Shown here: positions 12,045 to 24,000 of the stretch, piece by piece
Position numbering within the stretch: position 1 is the stretch's first letter
Layout of the letters: each line of letters opens with the position of its first letter
From: Brachycybe producta
Taxonomy: Eukaryota > Arthropoda > Diplopoda > Playtdesmida > Andrognathidae
Reading direction: 5' to 3'
Length of the DNA: 64,000 bases
Assembly: GCA_036925085.1 (NCBI GenBank)
Contig: JAUPFP010000006.1
Location: 1,577,131 to 1,641,130 of the forward strand
The notes under the pieces: model-generated
The model's input: only the letters and a program-made list of their open reading frames with translations
Database searches by the model: none
What the model was told of the DNA's origin: nothing
Position numbers and translations under genes: made by a program

Positions 12045-12285
12045 ATTAATATACTTTTTATATATATAAAAAATGTTATATATATGTTTTTCAGTTAAAT
12101 CCCAAACATTTCGATTTATCCCAGGTAAAATGTGTATCCCAAAAATTTATATATCCCAAAAAATATTGTTAGGTTAGGTTTTTGGGATATATAAAATATT
12201 TTTTGGGATACACATTTTACCTGGAATAAATCGATATGTTTGGGATTTAATAGAAAAAACATATAATTACACTTTTTATATATAT
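12045..12285. mobile_element. Foldback with ATCCCAAAAAT arms
   Basis: Facing arms 'cattcgatttatcccaggt'-like and 'acctggaataaatcgatatg', with further inverted blocks 'gtgtatcccaaaaatttata' / 'ttttttgggatacacatttt' around a 'gttaggttagg' loop. AT repeats close both sides. The family is not recognised. Confidence 0.6.
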
Positions 12286-12292
12286 ATATATG

Positions 12293-12840
12293 CTAGTGGG
12301 GTAACCCGTCATAAATGACGGGAGCAAAATTCACAGGCAATTGTGCCCAGCATTTGATTTTTTTTTCCTCCACCCTTTTATGACGTCAGACCAAGTAACA
12401 AACCAATATGAAATTGATGACGTTCATAAAAGGGCTGAGCAAAAGAAATTCTAATGCTGGGCACAATTGCCTGTGATAAACTGTAGTTTAATTGTGCTAC
12501 TATTATCCCCTCCCCTTTTTATATTTGAAAGAGAAGTTGTTTTTCATTTTCTCTGGTGTGCGCATGCGCGTCGTTTGTTCCTTTTTTACTTCTTTCATTT
12601 CATTTTCAGTCACCCCCTCTCACTTTTTCCCCCTCCACGTTTCTCTCCCCCTGGACCCCCTCTACACTTTCCAACGTTGTCCCCTCTCCAGTTTAATATC
12701 AATGGGGTTCTTGGATGGGGAGAGTGCAACATATAGTTGACCTTGAGAAAAAAAAGCGGTTCATTTATTCATTAAATTTATATAAATTGTACAGCGTTAA
12801 CCCCCACCACACACACACACATACAGACCTGGCTTAATAT
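12293..12840 (-). mobile_element. Non-autonomous Helitron-like element (copy 2)
   Basis: Reverse orientation of the copy at 1,750: the 3' terminus on this strand reads CTAGTGGGGTAACCCG and then the ATAAATGAC hairpin, and the far end is 'agacctggcttaatat'. It contains an internal ACAGGCAATTG ... CAATTGCCTGT palindrome related to family A, a CRE octamer at 12,381-12,388 and a perfect GCGCATGCGC at 12,560-12,569. Confidence 0.65.
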
Positions 12841-13016
12841 ATATTATGACCCAAACGGTGCCCCATAACTTTTTCTTAGTTTCTTATGATGATGATGATG
12901 ATGATGATGATGATGTGTGTCAATAGTGAGTTGAGCTTTTTAGAATTTTCTGCTTGTGAACATTTATGGTTTACACAGCAGACATGTACTGAACTGACTC
13001 TCTTTATTATGTTGTC

Positions 13017-13171
13017 TATGTGTCGCATCCATTTTGGTGTAATTGTTCATTACACGAAATGTATGTTTTCATTTCGCGAAATGTACATAAAATTGGCCTG
13101 ATGCAAAACGTGAAATTAGACATACATTTCATGTAATGAACAATTACACCAAAATGGATGCGGCGACATGT
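13017..13171. mobile_element. 155-bp foldback element
   Basis: Arms of about 45 bp: 'gtgtcgcatccattttggtg' through 'cgaaatgtatgt' face 'acatacatttcatgtaatga' through 'atggatgcggcgacat'. One copy only; family unknown. Confidence 0.7.
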
Positions 13172-13784
13172 ATAATATAATGTTTACAGGTTGGTTCTTT
13201 CTGTCTCTCTTTTTCTCGCTGTTTTGTGTTTGTGTGTGCGCGCGCGCGCGTGGGAGGATGAAATGCGTGGGCGTCGTACTTTTTCACGTTCACTGGAGCA
13301 CTAGGCAATTGGGAAGGAGGAGGAATATAGAAAGGTGAAGGGAGGAGGAGGAGGAGGAAAGGAGAGAAAAAAAAAAGGCAAACGAAAAGGATAATAGGGA
13401 TATTATAATAGAAAGAAGGCGAGAGAAAAATATGGGGGCGACCTTTTTTTTCCTCCCCAACGGGGGTTTTTTGTTCTTGTTGTTGCACAATGTCATCTTC
13501 CTCCGTTATCTTCATCTGTTGTTGTTTTTCGGATTTTGTTTCAACTTTTTCAAATATCATTGGATGATATGCTGACGATGTCCTTGATAAATGATAACAT
13601 TATTAAACTTGCAAACTGATAAAGATATCGGTACACTGAATATGGGAATGGTATTGGTTGTTTATTTTCTATGAAATATGGTTGTGGTGGTAACCCGTTC
13701 AAGGTTCACATTAAGATGGTTTTTTTTATGAAAATCTTGATTTTTTTTTTTTCCTTCTCTGAGCTCTTAGTGCAAAATTGAAAG

Positions 13785-13960
13785 AAACTAGAAAGTGTTT
13801 TAGAAACTGGAAGGGAAAACACAATCGCTCAAGTTGATATTTTTCAAAATAAACATATATACCAATACAATAAAATATCGTCTGCTTGAAAGTGGGCCAT
13901 TAAAAGCATTTCAAGTTTTTTTCCTAATTTTTTCACCTGAAAGACAGAATTAATCGGAGT
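13785..13960. mobile_element. Foldback family H copy (partial)
   Basis: Starts 'agaaactagaaagtgtttta' / 'gaaactggaagggaaaac', with 'atttttcaaaataaacat' in the centre and 'acctgaaagacagaat' at the right end. The second arm is eroded. Confidence 0.5.
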
Positions 13961-13964
13961 TCGA

Positions 13965-14385
13965 GGACGGCCGGTTTACACCTTAAAACCTGGTTTTACC
14001 ACCGTCTGAAATATTTGAAAATAATTCACACGGAGAGGGATGGCCCCCATGACCAACATAATCACGGGCTGAAAAGCCTCATACACTAACCACTACACCA
14101 GCAGCAACACAAAACACAATTACAAATTTTTTTCACTTTTTAGACCTAAAATTTGCATAATATAAATATGATTATCTTTTAAAACAAGAAAATTAAACAA
14201 AAAACATTTTTTTTGTTGTGATACTCGGCTTTTATATAAAAAAAAAGGTCTAAAAAGTGAAACAAGATGTGATTTTGTCTTGTCTCGTTGGTGTAGTGGT
14301 TAGTGTGTCTGGCCCATGGTCATATGTTGGTTATACGTTGGTCATAGGTTCAAACCCCCGTGCAGTGTGAATTATATTGGTGGAC
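13965..14385. mobile_element. Inverted pair of tRNA-derived SINE heads
   Basis: On the + strand at about 14,284-14,352 a tRNA-like head has an A box (TGGTGTAGTGG) and a B box (GGTTCAAACC). On the - strand at about 14,115-13,970 a second head reads TGGTGTAGTGGTTAGTGTA. They face outward from a shared 'ctttttagacct' / 'aggtctaaaaag' inverted core, so the pair can fold back. The acceptor stem does not close and the anticodon region is not standard, so neither is a working tRNA gene. Both look like degraded SINEs with polymerase III promoter boxes. Confidence 0.65.
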
Positions 14386-14699
14386 AAACATATTAATTAT
14401 GAAGTTAAATTAAAAACGAGTAAGAAATGTAAAGAAAAAGGTGAGATAGTGTGGATTTCATGTGAGAGGGGAGAGGTATATCAATGTCTACTTATAATTT
14501 ATTATATGTAGATTTATGTGTGTTATGTGAACCTCTTTTACTTCCGCCTCTTGTCAAGGCGAGGACGCATGCGCACATGAGACACAAACATGCACTCATT
14601 CTCTCAGGTCGGTGGTCTCTATGGGAACGCGACCAGCCAACTAAACTAGAACTTGATATATTACATATAAAGATATATATATATATATATTTATATATA

Positions 14700-15170
14700 T
14701 ATGGAGAGAGAGAGAGAGAGAGTGAAAATAGAGAAGAAAGGTTTCTTTTTTTTTTCTTCTTCAGAAAGGTAGAGAGTGAGAGATAGAATGATAGAGAGGA
14801 AAGTGGCAGAGTGATAGAGAGTGGGCTAGAGTAAGAGAGAGGTAGAAGGATTGAAAGAGAGGGATGGATAGAGTAAGAGAGAGAGAGAGAGAGACAGAAT
14901 GAGACAGAGAGAAAAAGAGGTAGAGAGAGAGTAAGAGAATGAGAGAGTGTGATACATAGAGAGATAAAGAAGTAGAGAGAGAGAGAGAGAGAGAGAGAGT
15001 GAAAATAGAGAAGAAAGGTTTCTTTTTTTCTTCAGAGTGAGAGATAGAGAGAGGAGAGAAAGTGGTAGTGATGGAGAGAGGGCTAGAGTAAGAGAGAGGT
15101 AGGATAGAAAGAGAGGGATGGATAGAATGAGAGAGAGGGATACGTAGAGAGAGAGAGAGAAAGAGAGAGA
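14700..15170. repeat. GA-rich tract with a ~270-bp internal duplication
   Basis: The block 'gtgaaaatagagaagaaagg' plus 'tttcttttttt...cttcag' and the following GAGAGATAGA segment occurs at about 14,720 and again at about 14,998. The whole is otherwise GA-rich with TAGAGAG units. Confidence 0.85.
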
Positions 15171-16310
15171 TAAATTGTAACATATAAGGCAGTGGCAAAA
15201 GCCCTGAGATAGGCTCATTCTAGTCTCCGGTGTTCTTATAGATGGGATGTGTTGGTTTTTTGTTGTTGTGAGGTCTACTAGTTTTTGTTTGTGACTGAAT
15301 TTACTTTTGAGTTTGTTTGTGAGTTTTTCTAGTCTTCTCTTTGGAGACTATAAGGTCCATTTAGATTCAGACAAACACCTTATTTATATCTTAAAAGAAA
15401 TACGGAAACAGAAGAAGAAGAAATTCTCTGGAGTCAAACTTGAGTGGAGAACAACTTAAGCTGTTTTTTACTATCTGATTTTTTGTTATTGTTTAAGTTG
15501 CACTTTGAGCTATTTTTTTTGTTCCAATTATATATAAAAATATCTTAATTTACAGTATTTTTTATTTTTCTTCCGCAAATGAATTTACTGAGATTTTTTA
15601 TCAATAATTATTTACTTCGTAAAATTCGTTTTTGTTGGAATCCTTCATCAGTTCGTCGTCGTCCTCTCACATCATCATCATCATCATCGAAACTAACAAA
15701 TGACAATTAACTTTTATATTAAGTAATATTTATTTAAAACAAAAAACATCGTTAAAAAAATTGTAAACTTAAGTTAAGGGATTTTATTTTCCAAAAAAAA
15801 AAAAATAAAATAAAATAAAACATAAAAATGGATCTACAAAAACAGGAATTTTATATTGATCATTCTGTTATCAATGTTCATATTAAAAACAGGATTGAAA
15901 ACATCTTAATTGGTGTAAGTTAACATTTAACACATTTAAGTGTGTTTGTTATTTTAATTTTAATTTTGTTTTACGTTTTTTTTTTTTTTTTTTTGTTTGT
16001 TGATGTCATTGAACCCACTTAAGGAGAACGACTTGATCATAAAAAGATCTTCAAATGTTTTTACTAAATTGAGGAGGGGGGGGGCCCACATTTCGTATTT
16101 TTGGCTTATTTTCGTCTCTTTGATTATTATTTTTTTTTTGAGGGTCATGAACAAAAATAACCGAATAGAAACGATTGTCTTTTATAATAGTATTTTCGTT
16201 GGTTTGATTGTCGGTTTACTTTAGTGACTTTTCATGAGATTTTTTTTCTGAGGAAATTGACTCTCTTACTTAAGCTTGTTGTAGCAGATTACATCGGAAC
16301 GGAACTAATC

Positions 16311-16396
16311 GGAATATTTTGATAACAAGCATTTCAATAGAGCTCCGCCGGATCCAAAGCTAATGTATGCGGCTCAATGGGAATGCTTGTTATTAA
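16311..16396. repeat. Short inverted repeat next to Helitron copy 3
   Basis: 'attttgataacaagcattt' faces 'aatgcttgttattaaaat' across a GC-richer loop. It abuts the Helitron end at 16,400. Confidence 0.5.
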
Positions 16397-16556
16397 AATA
16401 CTAGTGGGGTAACCCGTTATAAATGACGGGAGAAAAATTCTAGTTTAATTTGGGTTCTTGGTTCGGGAAAGGGCAACATAAAGTTGACCATGAGAAGAAG
16501 AAAAAACCGGTTCATTTCAATTTAAATAAATTCTGACGTATTTAAACGTTTTTGTC

Positions 16557-17215
16557 TGGTCAGGATAAAAAGATGAACGAATGAATGAACGGGATGAACA
16601 TTGGGGTAACTCTAAAACCCGACACAGAATGCATATAGAATAAGATGAACACTATCATGGATGAACACACATTTTAAAGGGATGAACAGAGAAATAAAAG
16701 GATGAACATTCATTAAAGGGATGAAGATGCTTTAAGGGGGATGAACATGGTTTTAGGGGGGATGAACATGGTTTTAGAGGGGATGAACATGGTTTTAGGG
16801 GGGATGAACATGGTTTTAGGGGGATGAACATGGTTTTAGAGGGGATGAACATGGTTTTAGAGGGGATGAACATGGTTTTAGAGGGGATGAACATGGTTTT
16901 AGAGGGGGTGAACATGGTTTTAGGGGGATGAACATGGTTTTAGGGGGATGAACATGGTTTTAGAGGGGATGAACATGAGTTTAGGTCAGGTTAGGTAACC
17001 GAACCTAACCTAACCCCACAAAACTATGTTCATACCCTCTAAACCCATGTTAATCCCTTTAAAGTATGTTCATCCTTTTATTTCTCTCTGTTCATCCCTT
17101 TAAAATGTGTGTTCATTAATTAAAATATAGTGTTCATCTAATTCTATATGCATATACTGTGTCGGGTTTTAGAGTAACCCCAATGTTCATCCCGTTCATC
17201 TTTTTATCCTGACCC
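16557..17215. mobile_element. Foldback element with minisatellite core, 9-bp TSD
   Basis: Arms start TGGTCAGGATAAAAAGATGA and end TCATCTTTTTATCCTGACC. The inverted arms extend about 170 bp, with matching 'gggtaactctaaaacccgac' / 'gtcgggttttagagtaaccc' and 'gggatgaacagagaaataaa' / 'tttatttctctctgttcatc'. It is flanked by perfect GTTTTTGTC at 16,548-16,556 and 17,216-17,224. The loop is a GATGAACATGG minisatellite. Confidence 0.85.
16735..16975. repeat. Minisatellite, ~21-bp unit GATGAACATGGTTTTAGAGG
   Basis: About 11-12 head-to-tail copies lie at the centre of the foldback element. Single GATGAACA words also recur at irregular spacing in its left arm, which suggests the array grew from arm sequence. 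Confidence 0.95.
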
Positions 17216-17383
17216 GTTTTTGTCCTTGTTTTTTACAGCGTTATACACAGACAAAGCTTAATGTATATAAAAATTCCGATCCGATTTGGTGTGCTACATA
17301 CAAGCTTTAAGGTGTTTTTAAAGTGTAAACGCACCTCGAACGTTGGTTATTCTGTTATTCAAGAGACAAATTTAAACAAAATA

Positions 17384-17670
17384 AAAAAAACTAGAAACGT
17401 TTATAGACACTAGAAGGGTAACTCAATCCACCTAACGGTAATTTTCAAAAAAAGCTGAAAATGATCCAACTTTTTAAGCAGATTGACGATTATTTTTCAT
17501 TTTTATCAATAAAACGTTAATTTTGAAAAGATACCAAATATGAAATTTATAGTATTAAGGAGAGGGATTCAGCAATCACTCAATTTCTAAAACACTTTCT
17601 AGTTTCTGTTAATTTTATTCTTCTTGAAAAACAGGAATAATCAAAGAGTTCGAAAATCAGCTGTTCATAA
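17384..17670. mobile_element. Foldback family H copy
   Basis: Arm 'ctagaaacgtttatagacac' / 'tagaagggtaactcaatcc', then 'tttctaaaacactttctagtttc', then 'aacaggaataatcaaagagttcg'. The centre 'aaaacgttaattttgaaaagat' matches other copies. Confidence 0.65.
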
Positions 17671-18091
17671 GTTGGATTATATGTGGCTCACGGGCCGTTG
17701 TTTGATTATCTTTTTGCTCTTTTTTTTACACAATAGAATAAGAAGTATCTATTGTTTAATTTGCAATTCAAACAATGTCCTTCTTGCTAATGAAATTAAA
17801 GGGTTTTCTATTTTAAGTATGATGATTTTTGTTTCGTTTTTAAGAGGAAATTTGAAGAAAATCCCATCAAATTTCTGAAAATATTAAAAAAAAAAAAAAT
17901 TCCTATTTAATTGAATTCTTGAGTTTACATAATTTTATTTATAATATTATTATTATTGCGTTTGATTGGAATTACTTCTTAGTATTTTTTTTAAGTATGA
18001 AAAGTGATGAAGAAAATTAGAATTTATAATTTTTGTTTTTTCAGCAACATGTTGTTTCATTTATAATTTTGTTGTTTTAATTTCGTTTCAG

Positions 18092-21000
18092 TCACTGGAG
18101 AGTACTCGACGGATGTTGCAATTGTGCGAAGAGGTAAAAAAAATATATATATATATTATAAGGGGAATCTTCCCCTATTATTCTCCCGTTACCCCCCTTT
18201 CTCCCAGTCCTCCTCCTACTTTATATATTACGGCCCCCTTTTCTCCTATTGTTTTTTTTTGTTTAAAAAAAAAGTGTTTTATTTTGAGTTAAAAAGGTTA
18301 CAGTTCAAGAATCGTGTAGGAGAAAATATAATTAATTTTGAAGCAACCGAATACTATTTGCTTTTTATTTTCAGAAAAAGAGAGAGAGAAAAAAAAAGGA
18401 TAGAAAAGAAGAAATTTTGCTTTTACTAAGTTTTGGAAGAAAAAAAATTGGTGGATTGTGTGAATCTGCTTTCAAAAAACAAAGGTTAAACAACACCTCA
18501 GATAATAGGTTTTTTTTTGTGTGTGTGAAATGACGATGAATGACTTTTTTGAGTAATGTTGATAAATATTGAATTCTTATTCATTGTTAACTTAGTAGAG
18601 AATATATAGTATCCCTGAATGAGGGCAATCACTGCAAGCACGCTGGTTTAAAATGTCCCTCGTTGTGTGGCATTAGAAACCAAACGCGACTAAAGTAAGC
18701 GCCAAGCTGAACAAGCACCAAATTAAAGAAATGCCAGGCTAAACAAGCACCAAATTGAAGAGATGTCAAGCTAAACGATCGCCTAATTGAATGAATGCTA
18801 AGCTGGACAAACACGAAATTCAATAAATACTAAGCTAAACAAACGCCAAGCTGAACAAGCGCCAAATTGAAGAAACGCCAAGCTGAACAAGCGCCAAATT
18901 GAAGAAATGCCAAGCTGAATAAGCGTCAAACTGAACAAGCACCAAATTAAACAAATACTAAGCTAAACAAACGCTAAACTGAACAAGCGTCAAATTGAAG
19001 AAATGCCAAGCTGAATAAGCGCCAAATTAAACTAAACAAGTGCCAAATATAAAACTAAACAGCGAAATAGAACGAACAGTTTGGCGTTTGTTCAATTTGG
19101 CGTTGATTTAGTTTAGCGCTTAATAAATTTGCTGTTAGATCGGCGCAACATTAGTTAGTAATAAAATTCATCTTTATGTCAAAAAAGAGGTTACTTTGCT
19201 TATTAGAAATGAGTTTTTGATGAAGTTTTACAAAGCTTGTTAGAAACTAGAAGTGTAAAAGAGTAACGGTAAATAATTTCATGACTCCGACATCTTTCAT
19301 CTTATGTTTAAAAAATAGTCCGATTGCGTTTATTCGGATTTTACTTTAATCGTTTTTCAAACTGCGACTTAGTTAACGAATAAAATTACTTCTTATGTGA
19401 TTATTTTTAAGCTTTTTTTCTGGGGGGGGGGGGGGAGTCTAACTAATTTTGAAGCACCGGTTACAACAAATAGTTATACCGAATTTACCATTTAAAATAT
19501 GAAACTAAAATTGATGAAGTTTTATCAGAATGTTGAAACCCTAGCCAGAATTTTAACGAAATGTCGCCTTTAATTATATATAAATTATCCTTAATTTAGT
19601 CTTAATTTGATTTCAGTCTTCGTTTCTTTTCTTTTTTTCTTCATATTTCTTAATCTCTTTTCTAAAGGATGTCTTTCTATAATTCTTGAATATCAAGAAC
19701 CATGAAGCCAAGATTATTAACAAAAAATTTCATCTAAAAATAGTATTCGATTGCTTCTGTTTCCGGTTTTTTTTTATCTCAGTCGGGAAGAGGGGGGGGG
19801 GGGGGATTGAAGATCGAATGGTTCCATCAGTGTATTTCTTTTGAATAAGGGGTTATATGTGGCTTTTTTTGTTAATCATTATTATAATTAATACCATATT
19901 TATGGTCAGTTATTTTAATATTTAGCAAAACGAATTTAAGGTATTTTATCATCCATAAAAATATATTTGGCACAAATCAAAAGAAATGTAAAGACAATGG
20001 TTAATATATTTAAAAGATGACTTATACCTAGTACACACACCTGATAATTTAAATGCGTTTAAATAATAAACTTGTTCTACAGAGCCCTGTGAAGGACAAC
20101 AAACAATATGTCGAATTCAATTTATTTAGTTAATAATCTGAAAATATTGAGTTAATACTTAAATATAATTATATAAACTATTGACATTAAAATATTGATT
20201 TAGTATTTTTCAATTTAAAATATTAATAATAAAGTCAATTTTTATTTGTGATTCATGTCCTTAACTGGGTTCCGTATAATTCACCTAAACACATTTAATT
20301 TGAATTCATTTAACTCATGTGTGAGTACAAGGTATTAGATAAGTTTGGGGGGTGGTTAGGTCTGGATCACACATGCGGAACAACAAGCAGAAAATAGAAA
20401 TAAAAGTTTCAGCTATGTGAATTTCTATGTTTCTTCGCGTACAACTGTTCTCGCACATGTTAGCAGAAAAGATTTCAAAAGACGTTTTTGAGTTTATAGA
20501 AAAGGGATGAAAGGATAGGAGGGTGAGAAGCCTGGAGAACGAATTTCTATTGGCTGATAAAATGGGATTCTGCGTGACAAGAAGAAAGAATCTCATCTTT
20601 TTTTTCTGCCTACTTTCAGCTAAATGAATAGAATGAAATTATTCAAATTAGATAATTTTTTTTTCTCTCTCTCTCTGCATGTGTGATCTTTGTTTAAGAG
20701 AAGGTTCACACATGTAGACAAGAATCTCACTTAAAAAAAATGGAATTTCTCTAATTTGAATAATTCTAATCTATTTATATGGCTGATATGTAGAAGAAGA
20801 GAAAAAAACCGGTGAAATTGTTTCTTCATGCATAGAATTACATGTTATCTATCAGCCAATAGAATTGCGTCTTTCAGAAGCAGTATCTTTTATGGTTTTT
20901 TTCTATAAACTCAACAATGTTTTGTTGTTGTAATGTGTTGAGAACCTTTTGAATGCGACGGAAAGCAGAAAAAAGAACTGAAACTACATTCTGATTTCGT

Positions 21001-24000
21001 ATTTCTATAATCTCTTGTTTTTTTTTTTTCTCCGTATATGTGACCCATCCTTAAGGGTATAGTACCAAAAAAAAAATGCATATAACACTTTAAAATAGCC
21101 TTTCTAGTCTAGTCTTTTTCAGGATATAATTTGTTTGTCCATTTGAAAAAAAAATCCATTTCATATATCACACAATGCAATTGCACTCACTTGAAAATGA
21201 ATTTTTAATTTTTAAAGAAATGAAAATTTGAAATGTTGCAGATTATTTTCAGTACTTAGTTTTTATTTGTTTGGTTTTTTCTAGTTTATAGTTTTTAAAC
21301 CACTTGTAAAAAAAAAAGCTAAGTAGGATATTTGTTATTATTTATCACATTTAATAGTAGTTGAGCTATTTTTTTGTTTTCTATTATTTATTTTTTGGAT
21401 TGATGTTGTTGTCTTCACCAAAAAAAAATATCATGAAATTTCTTTAAAAAAAAAAAAGGCTTGTATTACTTGTATTTTCACTCTCTCTCTCTCTATCAAT
21501 CTTGTAGTAGAGCGATTATATATATATTTAGCAGACTTATTTGTGTAACCTTTGACACTAGCATTAGCCCAGTAGTATTAGCAGAGAGCATGCGCATTGC
21601 CGCCATCTTATCGTTTTATATAGGAAAGTGATTGAAGATTTGCGTTAGCTATTGATCACCAATGGAATCACCGTAGTTTTCACTTGCCACACTTTCCTAT
21701 ATAAAACGATAAGATGGCAATGCGCATGCGCTCTGCTAATACTAATGGGCTAATGCTAGTCCTTTGACCCCTTCCTACCTATATGAAGGGCTGAGAAACA
21801 TAGTGGAGTATGTCACAGGCAATTAGAAAACGGGATGAACAGAAGTTGGCTCTGCCCCTCTTTTTTATGACGACCGGCAACTTCTAATTGGTTGGTTATG
21901 TAGTCTGACGTCACATGCTCCGCCCTTTTTTAAAACGTCGAACCACACAACAAACCAATTAGAAGTTGCTGGTCGTCATAAAAAGGGGCGGAGCCAACTT
22001 TTGTTTATCCCGTTTTCTAATTCGCCTGTGTGTCAACAAAAAATAAAAAAAAATGGGTTAACAATATTGATTTCAACTTGACAACATGTTGAACTTGTTG
22101 ATAACTAGTGCTCGGATTTTTATGCAAAATGTTTTATCAATCTGTGGCACAAGAGCCAATTGTAAAGTATAAAATCAACAAACAATTGATTTTTTTAAAA
22201 TAAAAAAATGCTTTTTTGAGGCTAGTACTTTCTAGTTGACAACTGATAGTAATCAGACATTTAGCCTCTAACTAGCTTTTTTCATTAAGCATATTATTGT
22301 AGTTGCTCTAATGATGATTGCTTCACAATTGGCACTTGGGTCGGTTTGAGGCTAGTACTTTCTAGTTGACAACTGATAGTAATCAGACATTTAGCCTCTA
22401 ACTAGCTTTTTTCATTAAGCATATTATTGTAGTTGCTCTAATGATGATTATTAGAGCAACTACAGTCACTTGGGTCGGTTTGAGGCTAGTACTTTCTAGT
22501 TGACAACTGATAGTAATCAGACATTTAGCCTCTAACTAGCCTTTTTCATTAAGCATATAATTGTAGTTGCTCTAATGATGATTATTACTTCACAATTGGC
22601 ACTTGGGGTGGTCACAAATTGAGAGAAACACCTGTTTGAAATTGGCATAAAAATCCGAGCATTACTGATAATATAAAACAAGTGCTGTCACCTAGTGAGA
22701 AGAAATACAGTAAAAAAAATGAACTTATACTACTATGATACTAATTAAAGAATGTTAAGTGTGTTGGTCGGGATGTGAAATCAAGGTGTAAGTCAATTTT
22801 TTATTGTTTGAGTTACACCACTATGCTATTCTCTCAACCTTTCTTCTTATTGTTCCTTTTATAATATATTAGCACGTTTTTTAAAATCAACTCGTTTGTG
22901 AGATTAAAAAGGCGGAAATCATTTTAAATTCGGCATTTTTTTTTTCCAAAATGGAACGGAAAAATGTTGTTACGTTTTTTTTTTTGTTGGAAACAATTTA
23001 TGAAAGAATTTCAATTTGCGTTTCATACTAGAAGAGTAAAAGAAGGTGGAAAATATATATTTTATTACGATATATTTAAAAAATAAACTTTTTATAACTA
23101 TTTTGGAATTTTATGAACAGCTAAGAAGAATTATTACAGAAAAAAGTCTTAAAATTGTGACAGTCATACCTTATTATGTCACTTTTTGTACGCTATTATT
23201 TTATGACTGTCATATTAGTCAGCACATTTGTTAAAATTCATATGACAATAATCATTGTCATAATAATATTTTGTAATTTGCTTTTGTTAGTTTTACAAAA
23301 TTATGAGCTAGATGTATAATTTACTATCATATGACAGTCTTATTATTTTTTTCTGTAATATGAGGCTCCGGTTTTTCAAATTCTGATTATTTCGTCTTTT
23401 AGGTAAAAAAGGAAATTAAGTGTTTTAGAAACTAGAAGGGTATCTCAATCACTTATGGTTATTTTCATGTTTGACATCTTTCAAAGTAAACTTTTTCAAG
23501 ACCAAAAATTGAAAAATAACTTCTTGGTTCATTTTCAAATTGGCATAAAGTTTATTTTGAAACATTAATCAACATGAAAAAAATACCCTTCTAAAGACAG
23601 AATAATTAAGAGTTTTAGAGGCATGTTTACACGAAAACCACCACAGGCAGTTAGAAATCGGTGAGAACTTCAGTTGGCTCCAACCTTTTTATGACGAACG
23701 GCAACTTCTAATTGGTTGGTTATATAGTCTGACGTCACATGCTCCGCCCTTTTCAAGGACGAACCACACAACACACCAATTAGAAGTTGCCGTTCGTTAT
23801 AAAAAGGGCGGTGCCAACTGAAGTTCTCTCCTATTTCTAACTGCCTGTAAAACCACCACCTTAACAAGATTAAAAACAAAAATGTCGCGTTTTTTAATCT
23901 CAATTTTTGAAGAAACGCTTCATAAAACGTTTATTTTTTAAAGATATTCACCGTGAAAAGATGTTTTTATACCTTTCACCATTCAAATTTCCAAATAAAT

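Larger units (their letters stand above)
12023..12866. mobile_element. Composite hAT-like element, 8-bp TSD
   Basis: Outer ends ATGAGGCGCCGTTTGGGTCA and TGACCCAAACGGTGCCCCAT, about 26 bp inverted, flanked by perfect AACTTTTT at 12,015-12,022 and 12,867-12,874. Inside lie another foldback (12,045-12,285) and a Helitron copy (12,293-12,840), so three layers of insertion are present. Confidence 0.75.
16400..17275 (-). mobile_element. Non-autonomous Helitron-like element (copy 3), interrupted
   Basis: CTAGTGGGGTAACCCG and the hairpin mark the 3' end on the - strand, after an A. The far end is near 'acaaagcttaatgtatata'. It lacks the internal ACAGGCAATTG palindrome of copy 2, and is split at 16,557-17,215 by a foldback element. 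Confidence 0.6.
1..18091. other. Gene-free region upstream of first visible SNAP25 exon
   Basis: I find no exon of any known family here. The SNAP25 exon at 18,092 starts in phase 0 in the middle of the protein, so the exon with the start codon should lie upstream. I looked for a short exon coding the usual acidic N-terminus followed by a donor and did not find one, so this stretch is either SNAP25 intron or, less likely, intergenic. Named repeats are listed separately. The remaining parts (342-1,280, 1,490-1,750, 2,260-3,050, 4,445-5,290, 7,560-7,960, 8,340-9,150, 10,780-11,490, 14,390-14,700, 15,190-16,310) hold only AT-rich sequence, simple repeats such as a CTC run near 977-1,005 and a CT run near 1,080-1,102, and unclassified low-complexity DNA. 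Confidence 0.6.

Noticed and set aside
14284-14352. Possible tRNA gene
   Set aside because: A and B boxes are present but the acceptor and anticodon stems do not pair and a mirrored head lies nearby; it is better read as a SINE fragment.
15829-15925. ATG followed by 31 open codons and a GTAAGT-like donor, considered as the missing SNAP25 first coding exon
   Set aside because: The peptide (starting MDLQKQEFYIDHS) lacks the expected acidic ELEELQ-type sequence before the SLESTRRM exon and looks like chance.
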